Assembly (NCBI GenBank): GCA_934563745.1
Contig: CAKTHE010000036.1
Location: 1 to 12,858 of the forward strand
Length of the DNA stretch: 12,858 nucleotides
Direction of reading: 5' to 3'
Source of the DNA: an uncultured Dysosmobacter sp.
GTDB lineage: Bacteria > Bacillota > Clostridia > Oscillospirales > Oscillospiraceae
The translations under genes were made by a program, and so were the position numbers. The notes beneath the pieces are model-generated. The model was not told the origin of the DNA. It was given only the letters and a program-made list of their open reading frames with translations, and made no database searches. Below, one piece after another: positions 6,038 to 12,858 of the stretch (the stretch's first letter is position 1; every line of letters begins with the position of its first letter).

Positions 6038-7345
6038 TCAGGTTTCTTCCTGACTTTGCAGATAGCGGATAAACTGCTCGGCCGCCCGGCCGGAGAAGCC
6101 GCCGTGACGCACCTCCCAGGCGTTGGCCAGCGTGGAGAGGCGCTGGGCGTCCATGGTGAGCCCGTGCCTTTGAGCCAGGGCCCGGACAATGGCCTGATAC
6201 TCCTTGGGAGTGGGCGCATTGAAGTTGATCGTCACACCGAAGCGGCTGGCCAGGGAGAGCTTTTCCTCCATGGTGTCGGAACGGTGGACGTCGCCGTTGT
6301 GCTCCATATCGCTGCGGTCGTTCCAGGTTTCCCGGATCAGATGGCGGCGATTGGAGGTGGCGTAAATCAGCACGTTATCCGGCCGGGTCTCCACGCCGCC
6401 CTCAATGACGGCTTTGAGGAATTTGTACTCCACTTCGTTTTCCTCAAAGGAGAGGTCGTCGATCAGGATGATAAACCGGTAATTCCGGTTTTTGATCTGG
6501 CCCAGCACGGCGGAAAGGGCACCGAACTGATGCTTGTAGATCTCAATCATCCGCAGGCCCTGATCGTAGTATTCGTTGATCAGCGCCTTGACGCTGGTGG
6601 ACTTGCCTGTGCCGGCGTCACCGTAAAGCAGCACGTTGTTGGCACGCCGGCCGGCGAGAAACGCCTCTGTATTGCGGCGCAGTTCCGCCTTCTGCTGCTC
6701 ATAGCCCAGAAGATCGCAAAGCCGGACGCCGTCGATATTGCTGATGGGCAGGAACCGGACGCCGTCCGTCTCGCAGCGCAGACGAAAGGCGCGGTTCATG
6801 GCGAAAACGCCGAAGCCGTACTGCCGGTAATAGTCCGTCAGCAGTGTGAACATTTCCTCTTCATCGGCGGCATCTGCCAGGGCCCGGCGCAGAGCCAGGA
6901 CCTGGCGGCTGACATCCCGGTTGTAGGTGCGTTCCCGCTTGGGAATGGCGCGGTAATCGCACAGAACGGAGAAGCAGCGGATCCCCAACGCCTGCTCCAG
7001 GGGGGTAAAGTCGTAATGGAACAGGCGGCGGAACACGGCAAAGTCGCTTTTGGCAAAGTCGTTGACGCTGCCCTCCCCGCTGCCGCTGCGCTCACAGGTC
7101 AGGGTGAAGGAGTTTTCGTTGGTCATCAGAAGCCAGGTCAGGTAGCACTGCCAGAGATTTTCGTCAAAGCCGCAGACGGTGGCCAGATCCAAAAGCCGCT
7201 TGACCTCCAGATGGATCCGGCGGATCAGACTGTCCGGATCCTGATTGCCGCTTTCCCAGTCCCGTTCGATGGCGGCCAGGCGCAGCAGGATCTCGTCTTC
7301 CGGATAGGTGCTGAACAGCAGCAGGCGGGAAATTTCGCGGTACAC
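6038..7345 (-). CDS. DUF815-family AAA-type ATP-binding protein
   Basis: A 435-residue protein. The N-terminal half (1-210) is helical and without a recognised motif. From about 212 it matches the DUF815 ATPase pattern (LLGYEQQKAELRRNTEAFLAG, then NNVLLYGDAGTGKS). Walker A GDAGTGKS is at 242-249 (Lys248), Walker B ILIDDLSFE near 293-301, a sensor-1-like YATSNRRHL at 328-336, followed by IRETWNDRSDM and EKLSLASRFGVTI. The family is common in Firmicutes and proteobacteria; its role is not established to my knowledge, so no function is assigned beyond predicted nucleotide-driven remodelling. Start is GTG 7345, with GAGGAG about 10 nt upstream; an in-frame ATG at 7354 runs directly into TGA. It begins 30 nt after ilvD with no terminator between, so it is probably cotranscribed as the last gene of the ilv unit. 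The length is normal and the motifs intact. Confidence 0.88.
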   Translation of the reverse strand: MYREISRLLLFSTYPEDEILLRLAAIERDWESGNQDPDSLIRRIHLEVKRLLDLATVCGFDENLWQCYLTWLLMTNENSFTLTCERSGSGEGSVNDFAKSDFAVFRRLFHYDFTPLEQALGIRCFSVLCDYRAIPKRERTYNRDVSRQVLALRRALADAADEEEMFTLLTDYYRQYGFGVFAMNRAFRLRCETDGVRFLPISNIDGVRLCDLLGYEQQKAELRRNTEAFLAGRRANNVLLYGDAGTGKSTSVKALINEYYDQGLRMIEIYKHQFGALSAVLGQIKNRNYRFIILIDDLSFEENEVEYKFLKAVIEGGVETRPDNVLIYATSNRRHLIRETWNDRSDMEHNGDVHRSDTMEEKLSLASRFGVTINFNAPTPKEYQAIVRALAQRHGLTMDAQRLSTLANAWEVRHGGFSGRAAEQFIRYLQSQEET

Positions 7346-7375
7346 GGGTCACATTCTCCTCTCGTTGGGCGGAAC

Positions 7376-9037
7376 TTATTCCAGAATGGCGCCCCGGTCG
7401 GCGGAGGAGACCATCTTGGCATAGCGGGCCAGATAGCCGGTCTTGATCCGGGGCTCCGGGCAGACCCAGTTTTTCCGGCGCTCCGCCAGCTCCGCGTCGC
7501 TGACCTGCAGGCAGATCGTATGGTTGGGAATATCGATGGAGATCCGGTCGCCCTCCTGCACCAGGCCGATGGGGCCGCCGGAGGCCGCCTCGGGGGAGAC
7601 GTGGCCGATGGATGCGCCCCGGGTGGCGCCGGAGAAGCGGCCGTCCGTGATCAGGGCCACCTCCTTGTCCAGCCCCATGCCGGCAATGGCGGAGGTGGGG
7701 TTGAGCATTTCCCGCATGCCGGGACCGCCCTTGGGCCCTTCATAGCGGATGACCACCACGTCACCGGCGACGATCTTGCCGGCATAGATGGCGGCAATGG
7801 CGTCATCTTCGCAGTCAAATACCCGGGCGGGACCGGTGTGGACCATCATCTCCGGAGCCACGGCGGCCTGCTTGACCACGCAGCCGTCGGGAGCCAGGTT
7901 GCCCTTGAGCACGGCGATGCCGCCGGTGGGAGAGAAGGGCCGGTCCACCGGACGGATGACCTCGGGATCCCGGTTTTCCGCGCCTTCCAGGTTTTCCTTC
8001 AGGGATTTGCCCGTGCAGGTGAGAACGCCGGTATCCAGAAGGCCGGCCTTTGCCAGCTCCGCCATGACGGCCCGGACGCCGCCGGCCCGCTCAAGGTCCT
8101 CCATATAGGTGCCGCCGGCGGGGGCCAGATGGCAGAGGTTAGGGGTCTTCCCGGAGATCTCATTGGCCATGTCGAAGCTCAGGGACAGACCGCACTCGTG
8201 GGCAATGGCGGGCAGGTGAAGCATCGTATTGGTCGAGCAGCCCAGCGCCATATCCACGGTCTCGGCATTGTGGAAGGCGGCCTCCGTCATGATATCCCGG
8301 GGCTTGATGTCCTTTTCCACCAGCTCCATGATCTTCATGCCGGCGTGCTTTGCCAGGCGCAGCCGGGCCGACCACACAGCCGGAATGGTGCCGTTGCCGG
8401 GCAGACCCATGCCGATGGCTTCCGTCAGGCAGTTCATGGAGTTGGCGGTGTACATGCCCGAGCAGGAGCCGCAGGTGGGGCAGGCATTCTCCTCATATTC
8501 TTCCAAACCCGCCGCGTCCAGCTTGCCGGCGTAATAGGCGCCGACCGCCTCAAACATATGGCTCAGGCAGGTGCGCCGCCCGTCATTCAGCGTGCCGGCC
8601 AGCATGGGGCCGCCGGAGCAGAAAATGGTGGGCACGTTGACCCGGGCGGCTGCCATCAGCAGACCGGGGACGTTTTTATCGCAGTTGGGGATCATCACCA
8701 GCCCGTCAAATTGATGGGCCAGGGCCATGGCTTCCGTCGAATCGGCGATCAGGTCCCGGGTGACCAGGGAGTATTTCATACCCACGTGGCCCATGGCGAT
8801 GCCGTCGCACACGGCGATGGCGGGAAATTCCACCGGCGTTCCGCCGGCCGCCCGGATGCCGGCCTTGACAGCTTCGGCGATCTTGTCCAGGTTCATGTGG
8901 CCGGGTACGATCTCGTTGTACGAGCACACCACGCCGATCAGGGGACGCTCCAGTTCTTCCTTGGTATAGCCCAGTGCGTAAAGCAAAGAGCGGTTGGGCG
9001 CGGCGGGGACGCCCGTTTTCACAACGTCGCTTCTCAT
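7376..9037 (-). CDS. ilvD: Dihydroxy-acid dehydratase IlvD
   Basis: A 553-residue enzyme (EC 4.2.1.9) that dehydrates 2,3-dihydroxyisovalerate and 2,3-dihydroxy-3-methylvalerate to the 2-oxoacids, the common late step in valine, leucine and isoleucine synthesis. Cluster-ligand cysteines are visible: Cys119 in [10 protein letters not shown] and Cys192 in [17 protein letters not shown]. At the position where plant/actinobacterial [2Fe-2S] enzymes carry an extra Cys, it reads VPGHMNL as in E. coli, suggesting the oxygen-labile [4Fe-4S] type and fitting an anaerobe. [10 protein letters not shown] and [18 protein letters not shown] are further family blocks. ATG 9037 has GAGG 7 nt upstream. It follows ilvC after a 158-nt gap with two stem-loops and precedes the DUF815 ATPase by 30 nt. 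Length is normal. Confidence 0.97.
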   Translation of the reverse strand: MRSDVVKTGVPAAPNRSLLYALGYTKEELERPLIGVVCSYNEIVPGHMNLDKIAEAVKAGIRAAGGTPVEFPAIAVCDGIAMGHVGMKYSLVTRDLIADSTEAMALAHQFDGLVMIPNCDKNVPGLLMAAARVNVPTIFCSGGPMLAGTLNDGRRTCLSHMFEAVGAYYAGKLDAAGLEEYEENACPTCGSCSGMYTANSMNCLTEAIGMGLPGNGTIPAVWSARLRLAKHAGMKIMELVEKDIKPRDIMTEAAFHNAETVDMALGCSTNTMLHLPAIAHECGLSLSFDMANEISGKTPNLCHLAPAGGTYMEDLERAGGVRAVMAELAKAGLLDTGVLTCTGKSLKENLEGAENRDPEVIRPVDRPFSPTGGIAVLKGNLAPDGCVVKQAAVAPEMMVHTGPARVFDCEDDAIAAIYAGKIVAGDVVVIRYEGPKGGPGMREMLNPTSAIAGMGLDKEVALITDGRFSGATRGASIGHVSPEAASGGPIGLVQEGDRISIDIPNHTICLQVSDAELAERRKNWVCPEPRIKTGYLARYAKMVSSADRGAILE

Positions 9038-9076
9038 GCAAATACCTCTCGTTTTCTATGGATTCAGGGGAAAGAA

Positions 9077-9105
9077 ATGATCCGCCGCGCTGTGCGGCGG
9101 ATCAT
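9077..9105 (-). promoter_or_regulatory. Stem-loop in ilvC-ilvD gap, ilvD-proximal
   Basis: ATGATCCGCCGC (9077-9088) pairs perfectly over 12 bp with 9094-9105; the loop is 5 nt. On the minus strand TTTCTTTCCCC follows, an imperfect T tract, so it may be a leaky terminator or processing site that lowers ilvD relative to ilvC. Confidence 0.6.
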
Positions 9106-9150
9106 CTCCGTTTCGTCGTTCCCGCTGCGGCACAGGCGCGGCGGAAGTCT

Positions 9151-9182
9151 GCAGTGTTTCAGGAGCGGTCCGGAAACACTGC
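9151..9182 (-). promoter_or_regulatory. Stem-loop directly after ilvC
   Basis: GCAGTGTTTC (9151-9160) pairs perfectly with 9173-9182. Inside, GGA (9162-9164) pairs with TCC (9169-9171) across an A-G mismatch, making one long hairpin. It starts 13 nt after the ilvC stop and has no T tract, which suits a 3'-end stabiliser of upstream mRNA rather than a terminator. Confidence 0.55.
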
Positions 9183-9195
9183 TGCATGTATGCGC

Positions 9196-10218
9196 TCAGT
9201 TGGAGGCGGTGTCCAGGTCGGTGTCGCCGCCCCAGATCATGTTCTTGCGCAGCTCGGCGCCCACGATCTCCATCTGATGCTGGGCCAGCTGAGCCCGCTT
9301 GGAATTGAAGAAGGTGCGGCCGCGGCTCTTGTTCTCTGCGATCCAGCGGCCGGCGAAGGTGCCATCCTGAATGTCCGAGAGGACGGCCTTCATGTTCTTC
9401 TTGGTCTCCTCATAGGGCAGAACCCGGGGACCGGAGACATACTCGCCGAATTCGGCCGTGTCGGAGATGGAGTAGTTCATGGCAGCCACACCGCCCTTGT
9501 TGATCAGGTCGATGATCAGCTTCATCTCGTGGATGCACTCAAAGTAGGCGTTCTCCGGGGCGTAGCCGGCTTCCACCAGGGTTTCAAAGCCGCACTTCAT
9601 CAGATCCACAACGCCGCCGCACAGGACGCACTGCTCGCCGAAGAGGTCGGTCTCCGTCTCGTCGTGGAAGGTGGTTTCCATGATGCCGGCGCGGGCGCCG
9701 CCGATGCCGGCGATGTAGGCCAGGGCAATGTCATAGGCCTTGCCGGTGGCATCCTGCTCCACCGCCACCAGGCAGGGCACGCCCTTGCCGTTGACATAGG
9801 TGGAACGGACGGTGTGGCCGGGGCCCTTGGGCGCCGCCATAAATACATCCACATCCGCGGGAGGCACGATCTGCTGATAGCGGATGTTGAAGCCGTGGGC
9901 AAAGGCCAGGGCGTTGCCGGCCTCCAGGTTGGGAGCGATGTCCTTCTTGTAGACATCCGCCTGGACCTCGTCGTTGATCAGCATCATCACGATGTCGCCC
10001 CACTTGGCCGCCTCGGCCACGGTCTTCACCGTCAGGCCGGCCTGCTCGGCCACGGCCCAGTTCTTGCTGCCTTCCCGCAGGCCGACGCAGACCTCGCAGC
10101 CGGAATCCTTCAGATTCAGAGCGTGGGCGTGTCCCTGGGAGCCATAACCGATGATCGCGATCTTCTTGCCATTGAGCTTGTTGATGTCGCAGTCCTTCTC
10201 ATAATACATTTTTGCCAT
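9196..10218 (-). CDS. ilvC: Ketol-acid reductoisomerase IlvC (class I)
   Basis: A 340-residue class I enzyme (EC 1.1.1.86) that isomerises and reduces 2-acetolactate or 2-aceto-2-hydroxybutyrate to the dihydroxy acids. The nucleotide fold is at 20-40 ([17 protein letters not shown]). Active-site and metal residues visible are His108 (FAHGF), Lys131 (APKGPGH), Asp191 and Glu195 (DLFGEQ), Glu227 and Glu231 (ECIHEMK). The cofactor loop reads GLREGSKNW: Arg48 and Ser51 are present, but position 53, commonly a Ser that helps hold the NADPH phosphate, is Asn. I choose ATG 10218 (MAKMYYEKD): AAGGAGG (complement of 10228-10234) lies 9 nt upstream, whereas ATG 10224 would be only 3 nt away. The start lies inside the end of ilvN (20-nt overlap), so translation is probably coupled. 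Confidence 0.97.
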   Translation of the reverse strand: MAKMYYEKDCDINKLNGKKIAIIGYGSQGHAHALNLKDSGCEVCVGLREGSKNWAVAEQAGLTVKTVAEAAKWGDIVMMLINDEVQADVYKKDIAPNLEAGNALAFAHGFNIRYQQIVPPADVDVFMAAPKGPGHTVRSTYVNGKGVPCLVAVEQDATGKAYDIALAYIAGIGGARAGIMETTFHDETETDLFGEQCVLCGGVVDLMKCGFETLVEAGYAPENAYFECIHEMKLIIDLINKGGVAAMNYSISDTAEFGEYVSGPRVLPYEETKKNMKAVLSDIQDGTFAGRWIAENKSRGRTFFNSKRAQLAQHQMEIVGAELRKNMIWGGDTDLDTASN

Positions 10219-10762
10219 AATCATATTCCTCCTTAAGCTTGTCGGTTCCGTATATCGTGCTACGCCCGCGTTCCATGGCGATAGTACCGGTCTTTGCGAT
10301 TTCCAGAATGCCGTAATCCTTCAAAAGCTCCGTCAGGGCGGCGGTTTTGCCCTCGTCGCCGGAGAGCTCCATAGTCAGGCAGTCCCGGCTTACATCCACC
10401 ACCCCGGCGCCAAACACCTGCGCCAGGTGAAGGATCTGATCCCGGGCGCCGCGGTCTGTGGCGGCGACCTTGATCAGAGAGATCTCACGCCGGAGGGCGT
10501 TCTTCTCGTCCAGAATTTTCACGGCCCGGACGGGGATCAGCCGGCGGCACTGGGCGGCGATCCGCCCGATCATGCCGGCGTCGCCCAGGATCTCGATGGA
10601 GATGCGGGTGATGCCGGGCTTGTCCGTCTCACCGGAGACGATGGATTCAATGTTGTAGCCCTTGCGGGAGAACAGCCGGGCCACCTGGCTGAGCACGCCG
10701 GGCTGATCCTCCACCAGGATGCTCAGCGTATAGCGGCGGACGGCGCCTGCTTCCAAACTCAT
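10199..10762 (-). CDS. ilvN: Acetolactate synthase small (regulatory) subunit, second copy
   Basis: A 187-residue regulatory partner of IlvB. An N-terminal ACT domain (about 10-85) carries the typical [20 protein letters not shown] and [10 protein letters not shown] blocks; the C-terminal small-subunit domain follows from about 92 to 168 (REISLIKV to [15 protein letters not shown]). This family activates the large subunit and confers feedback inhibition, usually by valine. Most members end near 160-175 residues; this one continues for about 20 polar residues after ERGRS, through the ilvC ribosome site and start. ATG 10762 lies 2 nt after the ilvB stop, with AAGGAGGGG inside the ilvB end, so the two are coupled. 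It differs clearly from the other small-subunit gene at the right edge (for example [10 protein letters not shown] versus RTGVIALQRG), so it is a paralogue and not a tandem duplicate of recent date. Confidence 0.95.
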   Translation of the reverse strand: MSLEAGAVRRYTLSILVEDQPGVLSQVARLFSRKGYNIESIVSGETDKPGITRISIEILGDAGMIGRIAAQCRRLIPVRAVKILDEKNALRREISLIKVAATDRGARDQILHLAQVFGAGVVDVSRDCLTMELSGDEGKTAALTELLKDYGILEIAKTGTIAMERGRSTIYGTDKLKEEYDYGKNVL

Positions 10763-10764
10763 AT

Positions 10765-12480
10765 TCAGTCCCCTCCTTCACTGAGCAGGAAATTGGTGAT
10801 GGGCGAACCGGCGGCCACCATGGGCCGCACCATTTCGTCAATATCCAGCGCGCAGTCGATCACGGCGGCTTCGCCGCTGCTGAGGGCCTTGGCAAACACG
10901 GACTCCAGCTCCTTGCGGGTGGCGGCGTGATAGCCCTTGATGCCGTAAGCCTCGGCCAGCTTCACGAAATCCGGGCCGCGGTCCAGCGTGGTCTGCGAGA
11001 AGCGCTTGCCGTAGATCAGATTCTGCCACTGGCGCACCATGCCCAAAGTACCGTTATCAAAGATAACAGTGATGATGGGCAGGTGATAGTGCTCCACCGT
11101 GCACAGCTCGTGGCAATTCATGCGGAAGCAGCCGTCGCCGGTGATATGGATCACGCGCTTGTCCGGGTTGCCCAGCTGGGCACCGATGGCCGCACCCAGG
11201 CCGAAGCCCATCGTGCCGAAGCCGCCGGAGGTCAGAAGCTGACCGGGATAGCGGAAGTGCAGATATTTGATGGCCCACATCTGATGCTGGCCCACGTCCG
11301 TTGCCACAATGGAATCCTGGGGGGCCAGCGTGCGGATGACCTCCAGGGTCTGCTGGGGGGTCAGGCGGGCACTTTCGGGGGCGGCGGAGGGAGCCCGCAG
11401 GGGCAGGATCTGCTCTTTCCAGTCGCTGTGATCGTACTGGGGCAGCTGCTCATTAAGCATAGACAGCACCCGCTTGGCATCCCCGATGATATGGTGGTCC
11501 GTAAGGACATTTTTGTCGATCTCCGCCCGGTCAATGTCGATCTGGACGATCTTGGCGCCGGCGGCAAAGGTGGCGGGATCCAGGGCGACCCGGTCCGAGA
11601 AGCGGCAGCCCACGGCGATCAGAAGGTCGCACTGGTCACAGGCGACGTTGGAGGCCATGGAGCCGTGCATGCCGATCATGCCGGTGGTCAGGGGGTGGTC
11701 GCCGGGGAAGCCGCCGCCGCCCATGACTGTGATGGCCACCGGCGCGTCCAGCTTTTCCGCGAATTCCAGGAACTCCCGGTCGGCCCGGGCCCGGACCACG
11801 CCGCCACCGCAGATCAGCAGGGGCTTGCGGGCCTGAGCGATCATGCCCACCAGCGTATCCACATCCTCCTGGCTGGGCTCCGGCTTTTTCAGCCGGTGGC
11901 TGCCGTCCAGCTCCCGCATGCCGGCGCTGGAACGGTTTTCCCGCCAGGGAATGAACTCATATTCGATTTCCTGAGTGGGGGCGGTGACGTTTTTCAGAAA
12001 GTCAATCAGCACCGGGCCGGGCCGGCCGCTGGCCGCCACGGCAAAGGCCTGGCGCATGATGTCCGGAATGCTCTGCGCATCCCGCACCAGGAAGGTGGCC
12101 TTGGTGATGGGCATGGCGATTCCGGTGATGTCCACCTCCTGGAAGGCATCCTTACCCAACAGGTTTTCCCCCACGTTGCAGGTGATGAATACCACCGGAG
12201 ACGAGTCGAGATAGGCGGTGGCGATGCCGGTGGTCAGATTGGTGGCGCCGGGGCCGGAGGTGGCGAAGCACACCCCGACCTTACCGGTGGAGCGGGCGTA
12301 GCCGTCGGCGGCGTGGGAGGCGCCCTGCTCATGGGCGGTCAGAATGTGGGTGATCCGGTCCCGATAGCGGTACAGCTCGTCGTAGACGTTCAAAATGGTG
12401 CCGCCGGGGTAGCCGAAGACGGTGTCTACCTCCTGCTCCAGCAGGCATTCCATAATGGCTTGGGTCGCGCGGATTTTCAA
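10765..12480 (-). CDS. ilvB: Acetolactate synthase large (catalytic) subunit
   Basis: A 571-residue thiamine-diphosphate enzyme (EC 2.2.1.6) that condenses two pyruvates to 2-acetolactate, or pyruvate with 2-oxobutyrate, the first shared step of branched-chain amino acid synthesis. Visible features are VFGYPGG (21-27), catalytic Glu51 in LTAHEQGASHAADGYAR, the SGPGATNL block, the FAD-domain region about 195-355, and the ThDP/Mg motif GDGCFRMN with DNGTLGMVRQWQ, the last typical of anabolic synthases that also bind FAD. Start is TTG 12480, preceded by AAGGAGGAA 7 nt upstream. It lies 60 nt after one small-subunit gene and 2 nt before another, an uncommon sandwich. The length is standard and no catalytic residue is missing. 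Confidence 0.97.
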   Translation of the reverse strand: MKIRATQAIMECLLEQEVDTVFGYPGGTILNVYDELYRYRDRITHILTAHEQGASHAADGYARSTGKVGVCFATSGPGATNLTTGIATAYLDSSPVVFITCNVGENLLGKDAFQEVDITGIAMPITKATFLVRDAQSIPDIMRQAFAVAASGRPGPVLIDFLKNVTAPTQEIEYEFIPWRENRSSAGMRELDGSHRLKKPEPSQEDVDTLVGMIAQARKPLLICGGGVVRARADREFLEFAEKLDAPVAITVMGGGGFPGDHPLTTGMIGMHGSMASNVACDQCDLLIAVGCRFSDRVALDPATFAAGAKIVQIDIDRAEIDKNVLTDHHIIGDAKRVLSMLNEQLPQYDHSDWKEQILPLRAPSAAPESARLTPQQTLEVIRTLAPQDSIVATDVGQHQMWAIKYLHFRYPGQLLTSGGFGTMGFGLGAAIGAQLGNPDKRVIHITGDGCFRMNCHELCTVEHYHLPIITVIFDNGTLGMVRQWQNLIYGKRFSQTTLDRGPDFVKLAEAYGIKGYHAATRKELESVFAKALSSGEAAVIDCALDIDEMVRPMVAAGSPITNFLLSEGGD

Positions 12481-12540
12481 GTGTATTCCTCCTTTATTTA
12501 GAACCTGCGGCTCCGGCGCACCGGGGCGCAGACAGGGGTC

Positions 12541-12858
12541 TCAGATCTTTCCGGGGCCGCGCTGCAGGGCGATGACGCCGGTGCGGGCAACCTCAAGAAT
12601 GCCGAACGGACGCATCATGTCTTCAAAGATCTGAATGCGCTCCGGCGTGTCGGACAGTTCTGCTGTGATGGAGGTGGGGGACAGATCCGCCACCCTGGCG
12701 CCCATCAGGGAACACACGGTCATGATGTCGTTCCGGGTCTTGGCGCCGGCGCTGACTTTCAGGATCATCAGCTCCCGGCCGATCATGCTGGATTCATCCA
12801 GTGTACGGACCTTGACGACCTCGACCAGCTTGTTGAGCTGCTTTTCCACCTGTTCCAC
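12541..12858 (-). CDS. ilvN: Acetolactate synthase small subunit, first copy, N-terminus outside window
   Basis: The last 105 or so residues of an IlvN/IlvH-type regulatory subunit, starting at VEKQLNKLVEVVKV and running to the family's usual end FGILEVARTGVIALQRGPGKI (last residues), with TGA at 12543-12541. RELMILKVSA marks the start of the C-terminal domain. The N-terminal ACT domain would lie to the right of the window, so the frame is open to the edge and any start inside the window is unlikely to be real. It is the most upstream ilv gene seen here; the operon promoter and any leader control lie beyond it. A second, distinct small-subunit gene follows ilvB. Confidence 0.92.
   Translation of the reverse strand: MEQVEKQLNKLVEVVKVRTLDESSMIGRELMILKVSAGAKTRNDIMTVCSLMGARVADLSPTSITAELSDTPERIQIFEDMMRPFGILEVARTGVIALQRGPGKI

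Noticed and set aside
5426..9277. Plus-strand open frame of about 1283 codons
   Set aside because: It overlaps the ZIP gene in another frame, then runs antisense through DUF815 and ilvD. It is low-complexity Gly/Ala/His/Asp-rich with no domain, and its openness follows from GC-rich codon bias of the real genes.
10927..12501. Plus-strand open frame of 524 codons antisense to ilvB
   Set aside because: ilvB has full family motifs and a ribosome site; the opposite frame has neither and looks like a codon-bias shadow, as does 8974-10236 opposite ilvD and ilvC.

Overview
This is a GC-rich chromosomal stretch. Gene style (strong AGGAGG-type ribosome sites, clean TTGACA/TATAAT promoters, CCA-encoding tRNA genes, TTG and GTG starts, an E. 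coli-like rather than plant-like IlvD) suggests a Gram-positive anaerobe, most likely a high-GC gut Clostridia such as Oscillospiraceae. That placement is inferred from sequence style, not from a database match.

Layout. The left part carries single, independently expressed genes: the 3' part of a tRNA-Tyr with terminator; a solitary XRE-HTH/S24-peptidase repressor behind three evenly spaced palindromes; a minus-strand SDR oxidoreductase whose promoter sits back to back with that of a complete tRNA-Val (GAC). A TetR-type repressor follows, with two near-identical operators built into its own promoter. It overlaps a MATE-family efflux gene broken by three separate frame lesions. Then come a LysE/RhtB-type exporter and a ZIP-family metal transporter, separated by two adjoining perfect hairpins. 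A bidirectional terminator closes this plus-strand half.

The right part (about 6.0 kb to the end) is one minus-strand unit for branched-chain amino acid synthesis. In transcription order: ilvN (C-terminal part only, cut by the window edge), ilvB, a second ilvN, ilvC, ilvD, then a DUF815 AAA-type ATPase. ilvB, the second ilvN and ilvC are tightly coupled (2-nt gap, then a 20-nt overlap). The ilvC-ilvD gap holds two strong stem-loops, and the ATPase starts 30 nt after ilvD. Together the enzymes convert pyruvate (or pyruvate plus 2-oxobutyrate) to the 2-oxoacid precursors of valine, leucine and isoleucine.

Most notable: three operator-like palindromes at exact 31-bp spacing upstream of the S24 regulator; two different acetolactate synthase small-subunit genes flanking one large-subunit gene; back-to-back hairpins, one a 14-bp perfect palindrome, before the metal transporter; and a decayed efflux pump beside an apparently intact repressor whose leader contains a G8 tract. 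I see no CRISPR array, insertion sequence, phage structural gene or clearly new multi-gene system. Nearly all long ORFs antisense to these genes look like shadows of GC-rich coding sequence. No gap between genes exceeds 300 bases.
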